Assembly: GCA_964552655.1 (NCBI GenBank)
Contig: CAZKHG010000006.1
Span: 44,891 to 108,890 of the forward strand
DNA length: 64,000 nt
Source of the DNA: CAZKHG01 sp964552655
GTDB lineage: Bacteria > Bacteroidota > Bacteroidia > Bacteroidales > Tenuifilaceae
Direction: 5' to 3'
Shown here: positions 44,499 through 53,612 of the stretch, piece by piece
Layout: each line of letters opens with the position of its first letter
Numbering within the stretch: position 1 is the first letter of the stretch
The notes under the pieces: model-generated
What the model saw: the letters and a program-made list of their open reading frames with translations, nothing else
Told to the model about the DNA's origin: nothing
The model's database searches: none
Position numbers and translations under genes: made by a program

Positions 44499-46071
44499 AA
44501 AATCAACTTCTGAAAAATATTACCCAGTTTATTGTAAGAGGTATCAGGTTTTACTGGTACTTCTGTTTTTCTTTTTAGTGCCAATCACCAAATCATTTTC
44601 TCAGGAATCTATACTTGAGCAAAAAATTACCATTCCCGAACAACGTACAACCATCTATGAGGTGCTAAATCAGATTTCTGATATCACCGGGTACTTTTTT
44701 ATTTACGACAGCAAGTACATCAACAGCGATAAGCTGGTCAGGGTTGGGTATAAGGATCAGCAGTTAAAAACAATTCTTTACGAGACTATTAGGGATTCAT
44801 CCCTCGATTTTAAAGTGCTTGATTATCACATACTGATCTACAAAAAGCCTGCAGCTGATTTAAAAAGGCCAAATCAAATCGCCAGGGATACATCAAATAT
44901 CCGCTTATATGGCAGGGTTTATGATGCCCAAACGAAAAAGCCACTGGCATTTGTATCAATTGGGATTGTGGCCAAAAACATCGGAACGGTTAGTAATAAC
45001 GATGGGTTCTTTATGCTTCATATCCCCGGCACCCTGGCTAATACCACGCTAAATATTTCCCATTTGGGATATAAAACCCAGAACCTGCCTGTAAGGCTGG
45101 TTGAGGGAGAAAAGGTTGATATTTACCTTGAGGTAGAGTATGTTTCAATCCAGGAGGTGATCATCAGAAACATAGATGCGCTCACCCTGGTTAAAGAGGC
45201 GTTAAATAAACGACAGGACAACTATCCCGGGAAACCAGCTATGGTTAGAAGTTTTTACCGAGAGGGCGTTTTAAAGAACACCAAATACATCAACTATTCC
45301 GAAGCCGTAATAGATGTTTACAAATCGCCATATTTCAACACCATTGAAAGTGATCAGGTTAAGCTGCTAAAATCAAGAAAACTTATTAACACTGACCAAA
45401 ACGACACGGTAGTCCTTAAAATTAAAGCCGGGTTAAGGAGCAGTTTAACCTTAGACATCGCAAAAAATATCCCCGATTTCCTGGATGTTGAATACCTGAA
45501 CAACTACCTTTTCTCAAAATCCGATATTGTAACCCGCGACAACCGGAGCGTTTATGCAATATCATTCGTTCAAAAAGATTTCGTTACCGAGCCTCTTTTT
45601 AAAGGAATACTGTACATTGATATGCGCGATCTGGCCATTGTAGGCGCCGACTTCGAAATCAACCCCGAATACATTGACAAGGCCGCTGATATGTTTCTGG
45701 TTAAAAAAGGATGGCGGTATTCCGTAAAACCTCAACGGGTGGGCTATACCGTAAGCTACAGGCAATGGAACGGGAAATATTACCTTAACCATATCCGGGG
45801 GGATTTGAACATTAAAGTCCGGAAACGAAATCACCTGTTTTACAATAACTTTAACGCTTTCTTTGAGCTGGTGGGCTGCCAGGTTGATACCCTCAATGTT
45901 TCCCGGCTAAACAGGAATGAGGTGCTAAAAACCAATATCATTATGGCGGATGAAAATTACAGCTTCGATGAAAAGTTTTGGGAAGGATTTAACATCATAA
46001 CACCCGAAGAAAGTCTTACCAAGGCTCTCAATAGAATTAACGCAAAAATTGAGGAAATTAAGTCTGATTAA
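44491..46071 (+). CDS. STN- and carboxypeptidase-regulatory-domain protein without a TonB barrel
   Basis: A 526-aa exported protein that starts with GTG overlapping the FecR stop codon (GTGATTAA). Order: signal peptide (about 17-38), STN domain at about 42-128 (Q-R-T-T-I-Y-E-V-L-N-Q-I-S-D-I-T-G-Y), a CarboxypepD_reg-like domain at about 140-230 (L-Y-G-R-V-Y-D-A-Q-T-K-K), and a C-terminal region of about 300 residues with S-F-Y-R-E-G-V and E-A-V-I-D-V-Y-K-S-P-Y. This tail matches the 41447-42709 protein. SusC/FecA-type proteins instead carry a plug and 22-stranded barrel of 600 residues or more, which are absent. It is the likely sensor for the adjacent FecR; the signal is unknown. Confidence 0.85.
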   Translation: MIKKSTSEKYYPVYCKRYQVLLVLLFFFLVPITKSFSQESILEQKITIPEQRTTIYEVLNQISDITGYFFIYDSKYINSDKLVRVGYKDQQLKTILYETIRDSSLDFKVLDYHILIYKKPAADLKRPNQIARDTSNIRLYGRVYDAQTKKPLAFVSIGIVAKNIGTVSNNDGFFMLHIPGTLANTTLNISHLGYKTQNLPVRLVEGEKVDIYLEVEYVSIQEVIIRNIDALTLVKEALNKRQDNYPGKPAMVRSFYREGVLKNTKYINYSEAVIDVYKSPYFNTIESDQVKLLKSRKLINTDQNDTVVLKIKAGLRSSLTLDIAKNIPDFLDVEYLNNYLFSKSDIVTRDNRSVYAISFVQKDFVTEPLFKGILYIDMRDLAIVGADFEINPEYIDKAADMFLVKKGWRYSVKPQRVGYTVSYRQWNGKYYLNHIRGDLNIKVRKRNHLFYNNFNAFFELVGCQVDTLNVSRLNRNEVLKTNIIMADENYSFDEKFWEGFNIITPEESLTKALNRINAKIEEIKSD

Positions 46072-46123
46072 ACCCGATCGCTTTTTCAAGTTAATCCTGC
46101 TATATTTGGAAAAAATATCAACC

Positions 46124-47248
46124 ATGAAAAGGTGCTTACAAGCCATTCTGGCCATTGCATTATTTCATCCGATTTTTGTTTCATCACAAACTCCTTATCC
46201 GAAAGGGGAATTAAATAAATTATCGCTGCTGTTTGTCGGCGATGTGATGGGGCATTCCCCGCAGATTGAATCAGCATACGACAGCATCACAAAAACATAC
46301 TCATACGATAGTGTATTTTCAAATGTGTCCCGAATTTTCAATTCTTATGACGTTACCATTGCCAACCTGGAGGTAACGCTGGGTGGGAAGCCCTACACAG
46401 GATACCCGCAATTCAGTTCGCCCGACGCATTGGCCGAAGCACTTAAACGAGCCGGGGTTGATATTTTGGTTACGGCAAATAACCATTCTGTTGATAGAGG
46501 CAAAAGGGGAATAGTTAGAACTATCAATACGTTAGATAGCTTAAATTTACCACATACAGGAACCTTTCTCGATTCCATCCAGAGAGATTCCGTTTCCCCG
46601 CTCCTGATCAATAAAAATGGGTTACGGGTTGCATTGCTAAACTACACCTATGGAACAAACGGCCTGGCTGTTCCATATCCAACAATAGTAAACTTAATTG
46701 ACACCGCGCTGATTAAATCGGATGTTGCCAGATGCCGACAAAAAGAGGTTGATGAGATCATTGTATTCTTTCACTGGGGCATAGAGTATGAAAGAGAACC
46801 AAATGCCGATCAAAAAAAACTTGCAAAGTTTTGTCATAACCTGGGAATCCGGGTTGTAATCGGTTCTCATCCGCATGTAATACAGAAAATGGAGGCAATT
46901 GTTGATCAGGATAGCACAATAAATGAAGTCACAGTTTACTCTCTTGGTAATTTCGTATCAAATCAACGTGCCCAATACCGCAATGGAGGCGCTTTAGCAA
47001 CAATGACCCTCGAAAAAGATTCAACAAAAATAAACATAACCAATCCCGGATTCCACCTGATTTGGGTAAATACACCCACAATTTCTGGCAAAAAGGTTTT
47101 TAGAATATTACCAATAACCGATTTTGAAAATAGAACGGGTTCTCTCAATGCCGATGACAAAAAACTTTTTGAAGAGTTTGTAAAAGATTCCCGAAATTTA
47201 CTCCAATCCCAAAATTTCAACTTTCCGGAAAAAAAGATTGAGGACTAA
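46124..47248 (+). CDS. CapA-family metallophosphatase-like protein
   Basis: A 374-aa exported protein of the CapA/PgsA family (calcineurin-like fold). The signal peptide covers residues 1-22. Motifs: L-L-F-V-G-D-V-M-G-H near residue 36, A-N-L-E-V-T-L, T-A-N-N-H-S-V-D-R-G, F-F-H-W-G-I-E-Y, and G-S-H-P-H-V-I-Q. PgsA members take part in poly-gamma-glutamate capsule synthesis, but pgsB and pgsC are absent, so the role is open. The start is the ATG at 46124; a TTG at 46049 lies inside the STN gene. A TATATTTG box (46101-46108) sits 15 nt before the start, so it may have its own promoter. Confidence 0.88.
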   Translation: MKRCLQAILAIALFHPIFVSSQTPYPKGELNKLSLLFVGDVMGHSPQIESAYDSITKTYSYDSVFSNVSRIFNSYDVTIANLEVTLGGKPYTGYPQFSSPDALAEALKRAGVDILVTANNHSVDRGKRGIVRTINTLDSLNLPHTGTFLDSIQRDSVSPLLINKNGLRVALLNYTYGTNGLAVPYPTIVNLIDTALIKSDVARCRQKEVDEIIVFFHWGIEYEREPNADQKKLAKFCHNLGIRVVIGSHPHVIQKMEAIVDQDSTINEVTVYSLGNFVSNQRAQYRNGGALATMTLEKDSTKINITNPGFHLIWVNTPTISGKKVFRILPITDFENRTGSLNADDKKLFEEFVKDSRNLLQSQNFNFPEKKIED

Positions 47249-47300
47249 CATTCTCTAAAAGGTTGCCAAATTTGACCTTGCGGTTAATTTTAACTTCTTT

Positions 47301-47332
47301 TTTGTTACTCTTATACCATTTTTCTACCTTTG
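47301..47332 (+). promoter_or_regulatory. Bacteroidota-type promoter for tig
   Basis: TTTG (47301-47304), a 20-nt spacer and TACCTTTG (47325-47332), a textbook match to the Bacteroidota pattern. It is 95 nt before the trigger-factor ATG. The leader contains a GGCTGT/ACAGCC inverted repeat at 47355-47360 and 47376-47381. Confidence 0.8.
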
Positions 47333-47427
47333 TGCCCTCAAAAAAAAATCATCAGGCTGTATTTCAAATTGATAAACAGCCAGATCAAATTAGCAAAAAA
47401 TAATTCATTACAATAAAGGAACTACAA

Positions 47428-48771
47428 ATGAACGTTACCAAAACCAACACCGATGAGCTGAACGCCCTAATAACGGTGAGCATTGAAAAGGCCGATTACG
47501 AGCCGAAAGTCGAATCTCAACTGAAAGATTACAGGAAAAAAGCGGCCATTAAAGGGTTTAGGCCCGGAAAAGCCCCCGCTTCATTGATCAATAAACTTTA
47601 TCGTACCCCCGTATTGGTTGAGGAGATCAATAAAATGATTTCGGAATCGTTAAGTAAATTTATTGTTGATCAAAAACTTAACTTACTTGGAGAGCCACTC
47701 CCAAGCGAAAAGCAACCTCCAATCAGCTGGGAAAAACAGGAGAATTTTGAGTTCCTTTTTGATGTTGGTCTTGCTCCGGAATTTGAACTAAAACTCAGCA
47801 AAAAGGATAAAGTGCCTTACTACGTAATTGAAATTGACGATAAGCTTCGGGAGATTTATCACGATAGCTACCGTCGCCGTTTTGGGAATTATGTTCCTGT
47901 TGAATCTGCGGGGGAAAGTGACCTTTGCAAGGCAACCCTCAACGAGCTCAACGCCGATGAATCGCCAAAAGATGGTGGAATATATGTAGAAAATGCTTCT
48001 ATTTCAATCGCTTTAGTGGCAGATGAAGAGGAAAAGAAAAAATTTATTGGGGCTAAAGCGGGTGATGTAATTGTGGTGGACACCACCAAGGCCTTCCCAA
48101 ATCAAGCCGACAGAGCAGCATTGCTTCACACCACCAAAGAAAAACTTGGGGGTGTTGAGCCGTTGTTCCAGGCTACAATTACCGAAACAATGACCTTCCA
48201 GAAGGCAGACCTTAACCAGGAGTTTTTTAACAAGGTATTTGGTGAAGGTGTTGTAAACAGTGAGGAGGAGTTCAACAACAAGGTTGATGAGGAAATTGGC
48301 AAAAATTTGGCCCACGAAAGCGATCATCGGTTTGTTGTTGATGTTAAAGAAAAGCTGATTGATAAATTTAAAATCGAACTGCCAAAAGAGTTCCTAATAC
48401 GCTGGTTAGCTGCTGTTAATGAAGGCAAACACACCCGTGAGCAGATTGAATCTGAATATCCTATGTTTGAACAGGATGTTAAGTGGCAGATGATCCGCGA
48501 TAAGATTGCTCGAGAGCAATCACTTGCTGTTGCCGAAGAGGAAATTCGTGCTTTTGCAATGGAATTTGCCCGCAGTCAGTTTGCCCAATACGGTATGTAT
48601 CAGCTCCCCGATGAGTATTTAACCAGCTATGCAGAAAATATCCTGAAAAAAGAGGATGAGAAACGCCGAATTCACGACAAGTTAATAGAAGATAAAGCAA
48701 TCGCATTTATCAAGGAAACAGTTAAGTTAGACGAAAAGAAAATCAGCACAGAAGAGTTTAATAAGCTGTAA
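47428..48771 (+). CDS. tig: Trigger factor (ribosome-associated chaperone)
   Basis: A 447-aa cytoplasmic chaperone. The N-terminal ribosome-binding domain has the signature G-F-R-P-G-K-A-P (about residues 44-51). The middle PPIase-like region is divergent, as I expect for Bacteroidota trigger factors, and the C-terminus is a helical arm domain. It binds nascent chains at the ribosome exit. A clear TTTG-N20-TACCTTTG promoter lies upstream and a bidirectional terminator downstream. clpP follows about 0.8 kb later, as in many bacteria, but with a lipoprotein gene on the opposite strand between them. Confidence 0.93.
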   Translation: MNVTKTNTDELNALITVSIEKADYEPKVESQLKDYRKKAAIKGFRPGKAPASLINKLYRTPVLVEEINKMISESLSKFIVDQKLNLLGEPLPSEKQPPISWEKQENFEFLFDVGLAPEFELKLSKKDKVPYYVIEIDDKLREIYHDSYRRRFGNYVPVESAGESDLCKATLNELNADESPKDGGIYVENASISIALVADEEEKKKFIGAKAGDVIVVDTTKAFPNQADRAALLHTTKEKLGGVEPLFQATITETMTFQKADLNQEFFNKVFGEGVVNSEEEFNNKVDEEIGKNLAHESDHRFVVDVKEKLIDKFKIELPKEFLIRWLAAVNEGKHTREQIESEYPMFEQDVKWQMIRDKIAREQSLAVAEEEIRAFAMEFARSQFAQYGMYQLPDEYLTSYAENILKKEDEKRRIHDKLIEDKAIAFIKETVKLDEKKISTEEFNKL

Positions 48772-48790
48772 TTATTTATATTCATCCAAG

Positions 48791-48823
48791 AAAAACCCCA
48801 ATCGTAGCTGGTTGGGGTTTTTT
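48791..48823. terminator. Bidirectional Rho-independent terminator between tig and the lipoprotein gene
   Basis: AAAAACCCCAA (48791-48801) and TTGGGGTTTTTT (48812-48823) give a 6-bp GC core with A and T flanks, so it should end transcription from both the plus strand (tig) and the minus strand. Confidence 0.85.
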
Positions 48824-48843
48824 ATTTCTTTAAAGCCAGAGAA

Positions 48844-49335
48844 CTACTTTTTTACCAGACGAACATCCACCATAGGGGATATGCCAATGCCCTGTTTCTG
48901 ATAAATGGTTCCCGTTATTATGTTGTCCTCATGGTTAAATGGGAAGTTGAACTCTTTCTCCGGAACCGGATCACCTTCAAATATGTTACCAACAATCTTC
49001 CCTTTTATATGGTAATCGGTTGCCAGGTTAAATATCTTGCCAAACCAGCTTCTGTTCTTAATAATTTTATAACCGGTTAGATTAGCGTTACCAACAGTGC
49101 CGTTCATTGTGCCATCCTCGTTAATTCTAATATTGATTTCTACTGGTTGAGAAATAAACTGGAAGGGTTTCCCCTTATCCTTAAATCTTACGGTAACCTC
49201 CTGGTTTGATGTCCAGACACCTGACAGCTCCTGTGGCATTGTCCACTCTCCACAGGATAATATAAGGTTTATAAACAGAATGGCGCTCAATGAAATTGCC
49301 CATTTTTTTAATGATCGTTGTTGTTTCGTTTTCAT
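48844..49335 (-). CDS. Putative lipoprotein of unknown function
   Basis: A 163-aa lipoprotein with a long basic N-terminus, hydrophobic core and lipobox-like I-L-S-C (Cys about residue 28). The mature protein is beta-rich, with L-S-G-V-W-T-S-N-Q-E-V-T-V and I-N-I-R-I-N-E-D-G-T-M-N-G-T-V-G, a pattern reminiscent of lipocalin-like or DUF-type ligand-binding folds. No family is recognised. It converges with tig at a shared bidirectional terminator and diverges from clpP. Confidence 0.7.
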   Translation of the reverse strand: MKTKQQRSLKKWAISLSAILFINLILSCGEWTMPQELSGVWTSNQEVTVRFKDKGKPFQFISQPVEINIRINEDGTMNGTVGNANLTGYKIIKNRSWFGKIFNLATDYHIKGKIVGNIFEGDPVPEKEFNFPFNHEDNIITGTIYQKQGIGISPMVDVRLVKK

Positions 49336-49552
49336 CCTTCTGATAATTATAAATCGGAGTGATTTTTATAGCTGATATGACTCCAAAGATATATTTTTGA
49401 TGGATAACATTCAAAAGACCCATTCAATAATCTAAATTAAACAGTTTAATAAATGGTGTGTTTAATTAAGTACAATTGTATAAAAAAAGAGTTTATCTTT
49501 ATGATTGATTTTTTGAACCATTTCAACATTGCAAATATTAAAACCGTATTAT

Positions 49553-50239
49553 ATGAGCCAGAAAATAAACGAATTCGAGAAATATGCCACCGGCCATAGG
49601 GGCATAAGCAGTTTAAAGTTGCACAACTTCAAATCGATGCATAGCAGCTACATCAACCCTATGATCATTGAAGAACGCCAGTTAAACATTGCTACAATGG
49701 ACGTTTTCTCGCGTCTTATGATGGATAGAATTATCTTTCTTGGTGTTCCTATCAATGATGATGTTGCAAACATCATACAGGCACAGCTCCTTTTCCTGGA
49801 ATCAACAGATCCATCAAAAGATATTCAGATCTACCTGAACACGCCCGGGGGCTCTGTTTACGCGGGCTTGGGCATTTATGACACAATGCAGTACATCAGC
49901 TCCGATATTGCCACAATTTGTACCGGGATGGCTGCGTCAATGGGTGCTGTGCTGCTTACCGCCGGAGAGAAAGGGAAGCGATCCGCTCTTCCGCATTCAA
50001 GGGTAATGATTCATCAGCCTATGGGTGGGGCCGAAGGACAAGCATCGGATATCGAGATTACCACCCGGGAAATTCTCAAGCTTCGGGATGAGCTCTACCA
50101 GATCGTTGCAACCCACTCAGGAAACACTTTTGAACGCATTCAAAAGGACTCCGATCGCGACCACTGGATGACTGCTGCTGAGGCCAAGGATTACGGAATG
50201 ATTGACGAAATTTTGCAGAGAAGTAAAACAACAAAATAG
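49553..50239 (+). CDS. clpP: ATP-dependent Clp protease proteolytic subunit
   Basis: A 228-aa serine protease subunit of ClpXP/ClpAP. The catalytic Ser129 is in G-M-A-A-S-M-G-A-V, and His154 in R-V-M-I-H-Q-P-M-G-G. An N-terminal extension of about 30 residues precedes the E-E-R-Q-L-N-I-A region, as is usual in Bacteroidota ClpP. Start: the ATG at 49553; an ATG at 49529 would add eight residues. No clpX follows, as the next gene is a caspase-like protein behind a terminator. A TATCTTTA-like box is near 49494. Confidence 0.94.
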   Translation: MSQKINEFEKYATGHRGISSLKLHNFKSMHSSYINPMIIEERQLNIATMDVFSRLMMDRIIFLGVPINDDVANIIQAQLLFLESTDPSKDIQIYLNTPGGSVYAGLGIYDTMQYISSDIATICTGMAASMGAVLLTAGEKGKRSALPHSRVMIHQPMGGAEGQASDIEITTREILKLRDELYQIVATHSGNTFERIQKDSDRDHWMTAAEAKDYGMIDEILQRSKTTK

Positions 50240-50259
50240 CCTTTGAAAAACTTGAAACT

Positions 50260-50290
50260 AACCCACTTTTGCGAGTGGGTTTTTTATTTT
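50260..50290 (+). terminator. Rho-independent terminator after clpP
   Basis: A perfect 8-bp stem, AACCCACT (50260-50267) and AGTGGGTT (50274-50281), a 6-nt loop, and TTTTATTTTT. It isolates clpP from the caspase operon. Confidence 0.85.
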
Positions 50291-50397
50291 TAGACTAATT
50301 GCTTATCATGCTAATAGCTATTACAGCTTTAATCTGATAAAACCAGCCTTAAATTTTGCTTATCGGTCAAATTATTGATTTAAAAGTTGACCAAACA

Positions 50398-50428
50398 TTT
50401 ACATTGTGAAAATAATAACGTAATTTTG
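50398..50428 (+). promoter_or_regulatory. Probable Bacteroidota promoter of the TPR-caspase operon
   Basis: TTTA (50398-50401), a 19-nt spacer and TAATTTTG (50421-50428). The -7 box is a full TAnnTTTG match; the -33 box differs by one base. It lies 38 nt before the ATG at 50467. Confidence 0.5.
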
Positions 50429-50466
50429 GTATAATCCTCAAACAAAGTACGTTTTTTTCTAAATTA

Positions 50467-52725
50467 ATGAAAAAACAACTTCTCACAGCCCTATGTATTA
50501 CGCTTGTTCACTTGCTTTGGGCACAGGAAATTAATCAGAAATGGTTGGATGAGATTAACCAGGGAAAAAAACTTTATAAGGCAGGCGGTTTTGATGCGGC
50601 CTTAAAACATTTTCAGTTAGCAGCATCAATGGTTCCGTTTGATTCAACCGCTTTTGTATATATTGCCGATTGTGGCTTAAAGTCCGGGAATGTTGATGTG
50701 GTTAAATCTGCCGCTGATAAGCTTATCCTGTTAAAATACAACAAACCCTTTCTTTATGAGGTCCAGGCAGCTGCCCTCAGGAGCATTTCTAAAGATTACC
50801 AGGGTGCATACAAGCTAATTCAGGTAGGTTTAAAGTCTTTCCCCGGAAATGCTGCTCTTTTATATGAAGAATTACTAACGCTTTATGAAACAGGAAATTA
50901 TGCCAATGCCCTGAGTAAAGCGGATGAGTTTATCAACCGGTTTCCAAAGCATCTCGATGCTGCCAAATTGTTGCTGAATATTGTCACCTTAAAATTGCCC
51001 GATAAGGAAAAAGCTGCATACTATTTCTCGGTGATCCGTAAAAATTTCCCATCGGATGTGGATCTTCTTAAGCAAGAGGTTGATTTTTACCTCAGAAGCG
51101 GAAACCTGGATATGGCTCAAAAACAGATTGAGCAGATGATAGCCATCTCGCCCAATGATGCCAAGCTCCACTACAACCTGGGGTTGATCTACTACTATCG
51201 GAACGATTACGAAAAGTCAATAGAATCCTGCCAGAAAGCCATTCAGCTTAATCCCGATTTTGTTGACGCACATTTTAACGTGGGCATTTTTTACTTCCTA
51301 ATGGGCGTTGAATACAATAAAACGCTCAGCGAGATGAATCCATATCAGTTTGCAAATCAAGGTAAGGAGGCAGTATCGGCGGCATTACATTTTTTTGAAA
51401 CGGCCAAGCCCTATTTGCAAAAAGTTACTTCATTAAAACCCGAAGAACTTGATGCCTTTGAAGCTTTATCCACAATTGACGTGCTTGAAAAAAACCTTAA
51501 AACGCTGCTACCACAAATTGACGCCTCCGAAAAACCAACCAGCGTTCAGGTAACGGAAAAACCGGTTGGCTCACCCATGCTCTTCATCAATAAGCTTCGG
51601 TTTGAATACCCCAACAAAATGTTTGGATCCTTGAGAAAAGGGGATAAAGGTTGGATAAAATTTGAGCTACATAATGCCGGAAACGGGAATGCGGTTAACC
51701 TTACCGCACTTATAACTGAACCTATGGCTCTTCCAGGTATAAAATATGATAATTTGATTAAAATTGACACCCTTCCGGCAGGGCAGTCAAGGTTGATTGA
51801 AATACCTGTATCCTATGAGGAGAATAACCCGAACATCAGGGGAATCAAAAAGGTTGCTGACGTTCCAAATAAACTTCGGGTTCTGATTAAAGAGCCCAAT
51901 GGCCATAATTCTGATATTGTTGAGGTTACATTTAAACTTGATAGCGACCCTAACGCCTTGTCCGCATTTGAAGAGGATTACTGGGAAACGGCCACCATTG
52001 ATTTCTCTCCGGAGCCCGTTCCGCTGAACTACCTGCTTATTGTTGGGATAAACGATTACGCCTACTGGCCCAGGCTAAACAATTGTGTTAAGGATGCCCA
52101 GGACATTAAAAAAACACTTACCTCAAAATACCAGTTCTCCGAAAAAAATATTTTTGAGCTTTATAATGAAAATGCCACTTACGAAAACCTGCGAAATGAA
52201 CTTGTTAAAATTAAAAATGAAATAACCCCATACGATAACCTTATTATTTACTATGCAGGACATGGATTCTACGATGAGGAATGGGATAATGGGTATTGGG
52301 TTCCTGTTAACGCCCACGAAAGCGCTACCAACGAGTTTATTCAAACCTCCGTTATATTCAACTATCTTACCAAAATAAATGCAAAACATATTTTCCTGAT
52401 TGCCGATGCCTGTTTCTCCGGATCGCTTTTTAACACCAACGCGATTTCCTATAAAGAGAATGATGATAAGATTCCCTCAAGATGGGCTTTCTCATCGGGG
52501 AATATCGAAGTGGTAGCCGACGGGGTAGTTGGAACCAACAGCCCTTTTGCCCAATCGCTTATTGAAGTGCTGTCTTCTGCACGAAAAAACATATCTGTTT
52601 CACAGCTAATCCAGAACGTCAAGTTTAAAGTTGAGTCTATTACAGAACAAACACCAATTGGTCGTCCTATGAAAATGGATGAGCACAAAGGGGGTGAATT
52701 TATCTTTTACATTAAAAAACATTAA
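50467..52725 (+). CDS. Exported TPR protein with C-terminal caspase-like (C14) protease domain
   Basis: A 752-aa protein: signal peptide (1-19, ending L-L-W-A-Q), TPR-type repeats at about 25-330 (for example D-A-K-L-H-Y-N-L-G-L-I-Y-Y), a beta-sandwich region at about 365-495, and a caspase fold at about 519-750 opening L-L-I-V-G-I-N-D-Y. The His-Cys dyad is intact: His599 in Y-A-G-H-G and Cys649 in D-A-C-F-S-G. Caspase-like proteases usually act after Arg or Lys, but specificity cannot be read here. It is predicted to leave the cytoplasm, so it is unlikely to be an intracellular defence effector. It leads a four-gene operon. Confidence 0.88.
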   Translation: MKKQLLTALCITLVHLLWAQEINQKWLDEINQGKKLYKAGGFDAALKHFQLAASMVPFDSTAFVYIADCGLKSGNVDVVKSAADKLILLKYNKPFLYEVQAAALRSISKDYQGAYKLIQVGLKSFPGNAALLYEELLTLYETGNYANALSKADEFINRFPKHLDAAKLLLNIVTLKLPDKEKAAYYFSVIRKNFPSDVDLLKQEVDFYLRSGNLDMAQKQIEQMIAISPNDAKLHYNLGLIYYYRNDYEKSIESCQKAIQLNPDFVDAHFNVGIFYFLMGVEYNKTLSEMNPYQFANQGKEAVSAALHFFETAKPYLQKVTSLKPEELDAFEALSTIDVLEKNLKTLLPQIDASEKPTSVQVTEKPVGSPMLFINKLRFEYPNKMFGSLRKGDKGWIKFELHNAGNGNAVNLTALITEPMALPGIKYDNLIKIDTLPAGQSRLIEIPVSYEENNPNIRGIKKVADVPNKLRVLIKEPNGHNSDIVEVTFKLDSDPNALSAFEEDYWETATIDFSPEPVPLNYLLIVGINDYAYWPRLNNCVKDAQDIKKTLTSKYQFSEKNIFELYNENATYENLRNELVKIKNEITPYDNLIIYYAGHGFYDEEWDNGYWVPVNAHESATNEFIQTSVIFNYLTKINAKHIFLIADACFSGSLFNTNAISYKENDDKIPSRWAFSSGNIEVVADGVVGTNSPFAQSLIEVLSSARKNISVSQLIQNVKFKVESITEQTPIGRPMKMDEHKGGEFIFYIKKH

Positions 52726-52746
52726 AGTAATTGTAATGTAATAAAT

Positions 52747-53589
52747 ATGAGACCCATCATAACCATAGTTTCAATGTTCTGCTGTTTTGCTGCCATTTCC
52801 CAAAACCGGTATAACACGTTAAAGGTTGAGGGTTGTATTAAAAAAGATCAATCAACCGATTGCCTTGCTGCAGGTGCTGTTTTATCGGGGAGTGAGAGTT
52901 TTAAATTCGATAAACCGGGTTCTTTTGCTGTACTAGTAGGGGAATCGGGAGAGTTTATCACCATTAAACCAGCCGATACTTCGGGCTATACCAGTGGCCG
53001 GGAGTTACGTTTTTCTTTCCCCGAATCAGCAAGTACTGATAAAACAACCGCAGAGGGAACAGCCAAAAGAGGCATATCAAACCAACAGGTTACAAATTTT
53101 AACGACTTCTTTGGCACAGTTAGATTTACTGTTATTGGCGATGAGATGCGTTTTGGAGTAAGCTCAAGGTTATATCCAATTAGCAAAGATAAATTTCTGG
53201 TGCTCAACTACAAGCTTGACACCTCAAAAGTATCCAAAAGGCTTGGGTTTCGCGATCAGGTTGTAAGGATACAGAAGAGCCGGATCAACGAAATTAACGG
53301 GAATATTTACGATCAGTCAAAAATTGAAGGGGTGAATTTGTATTACTACGAGCCTGCCACAAAGTCAACCGAAAGGGTTGCTACCTTCGATCTGGTTTTT
53401 GTTGGAATAGATCAACTTTATTCAGATTTTGATGCCGTTCTGAAAACGTTGCCGGATAACAAGAAAAAAGATCCCAAAGAGTTGTCTGCCGCACTTGAAT
53501 CATTCTTTAATAGCTTCTATGGCAAAACAGAACCGCAATCGCTCAAATTTGCTATTGATGAATATGTTACAAAATTATTCAACAAGTGA
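52747..53589 (+). CDS. Exported protein of unknown function in the caspase operon
   Basis: A 280-aa protein with a signal peptide (residues 1-19, ending A-A-I-S-Q) and no recognisable domain. The first third has a Cys-bearing V-E-G-C-I-K-K segment and a second Cys near residue 39; the middle is beta-rich; the C-terminus is helical, with D-P-K-E-L-S-A-A-L-E-S-F-F. It starts 21 nt after the caspase gene and 23 nt before the OmpA gene, so all are probably co-transcribed. Its link to the caspase is by position only. Confidence 0.65.
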   Translation: MRPIITIVSMFCCFAAISQNRYNTLKVEGCIKKDQSTDCLAAGAVLSGSESFKFDKPGSFAVLVGESGEFITIKPADTSGYTSGRELRFSFPESASTDKTTAEGTAKRGISNQQVTNFNDFFGTVRFTVIGDEMRFGVSSRLYPISKDKFLVLNYKLDTSKVSKRLGFRDQVVRIQKSRINEINGNIYDQSKIEGVNLYYYEPATKSTERVATFDLVFVGIDQLYSDFDAVLKTLPDNKKKDPKELSAALESFFNSFYGKTEPQSLKFAIDEYVTKLFNK

Positions 53590-53612
53590 AATAACAAAAA
53601 GTACTATAGGCA

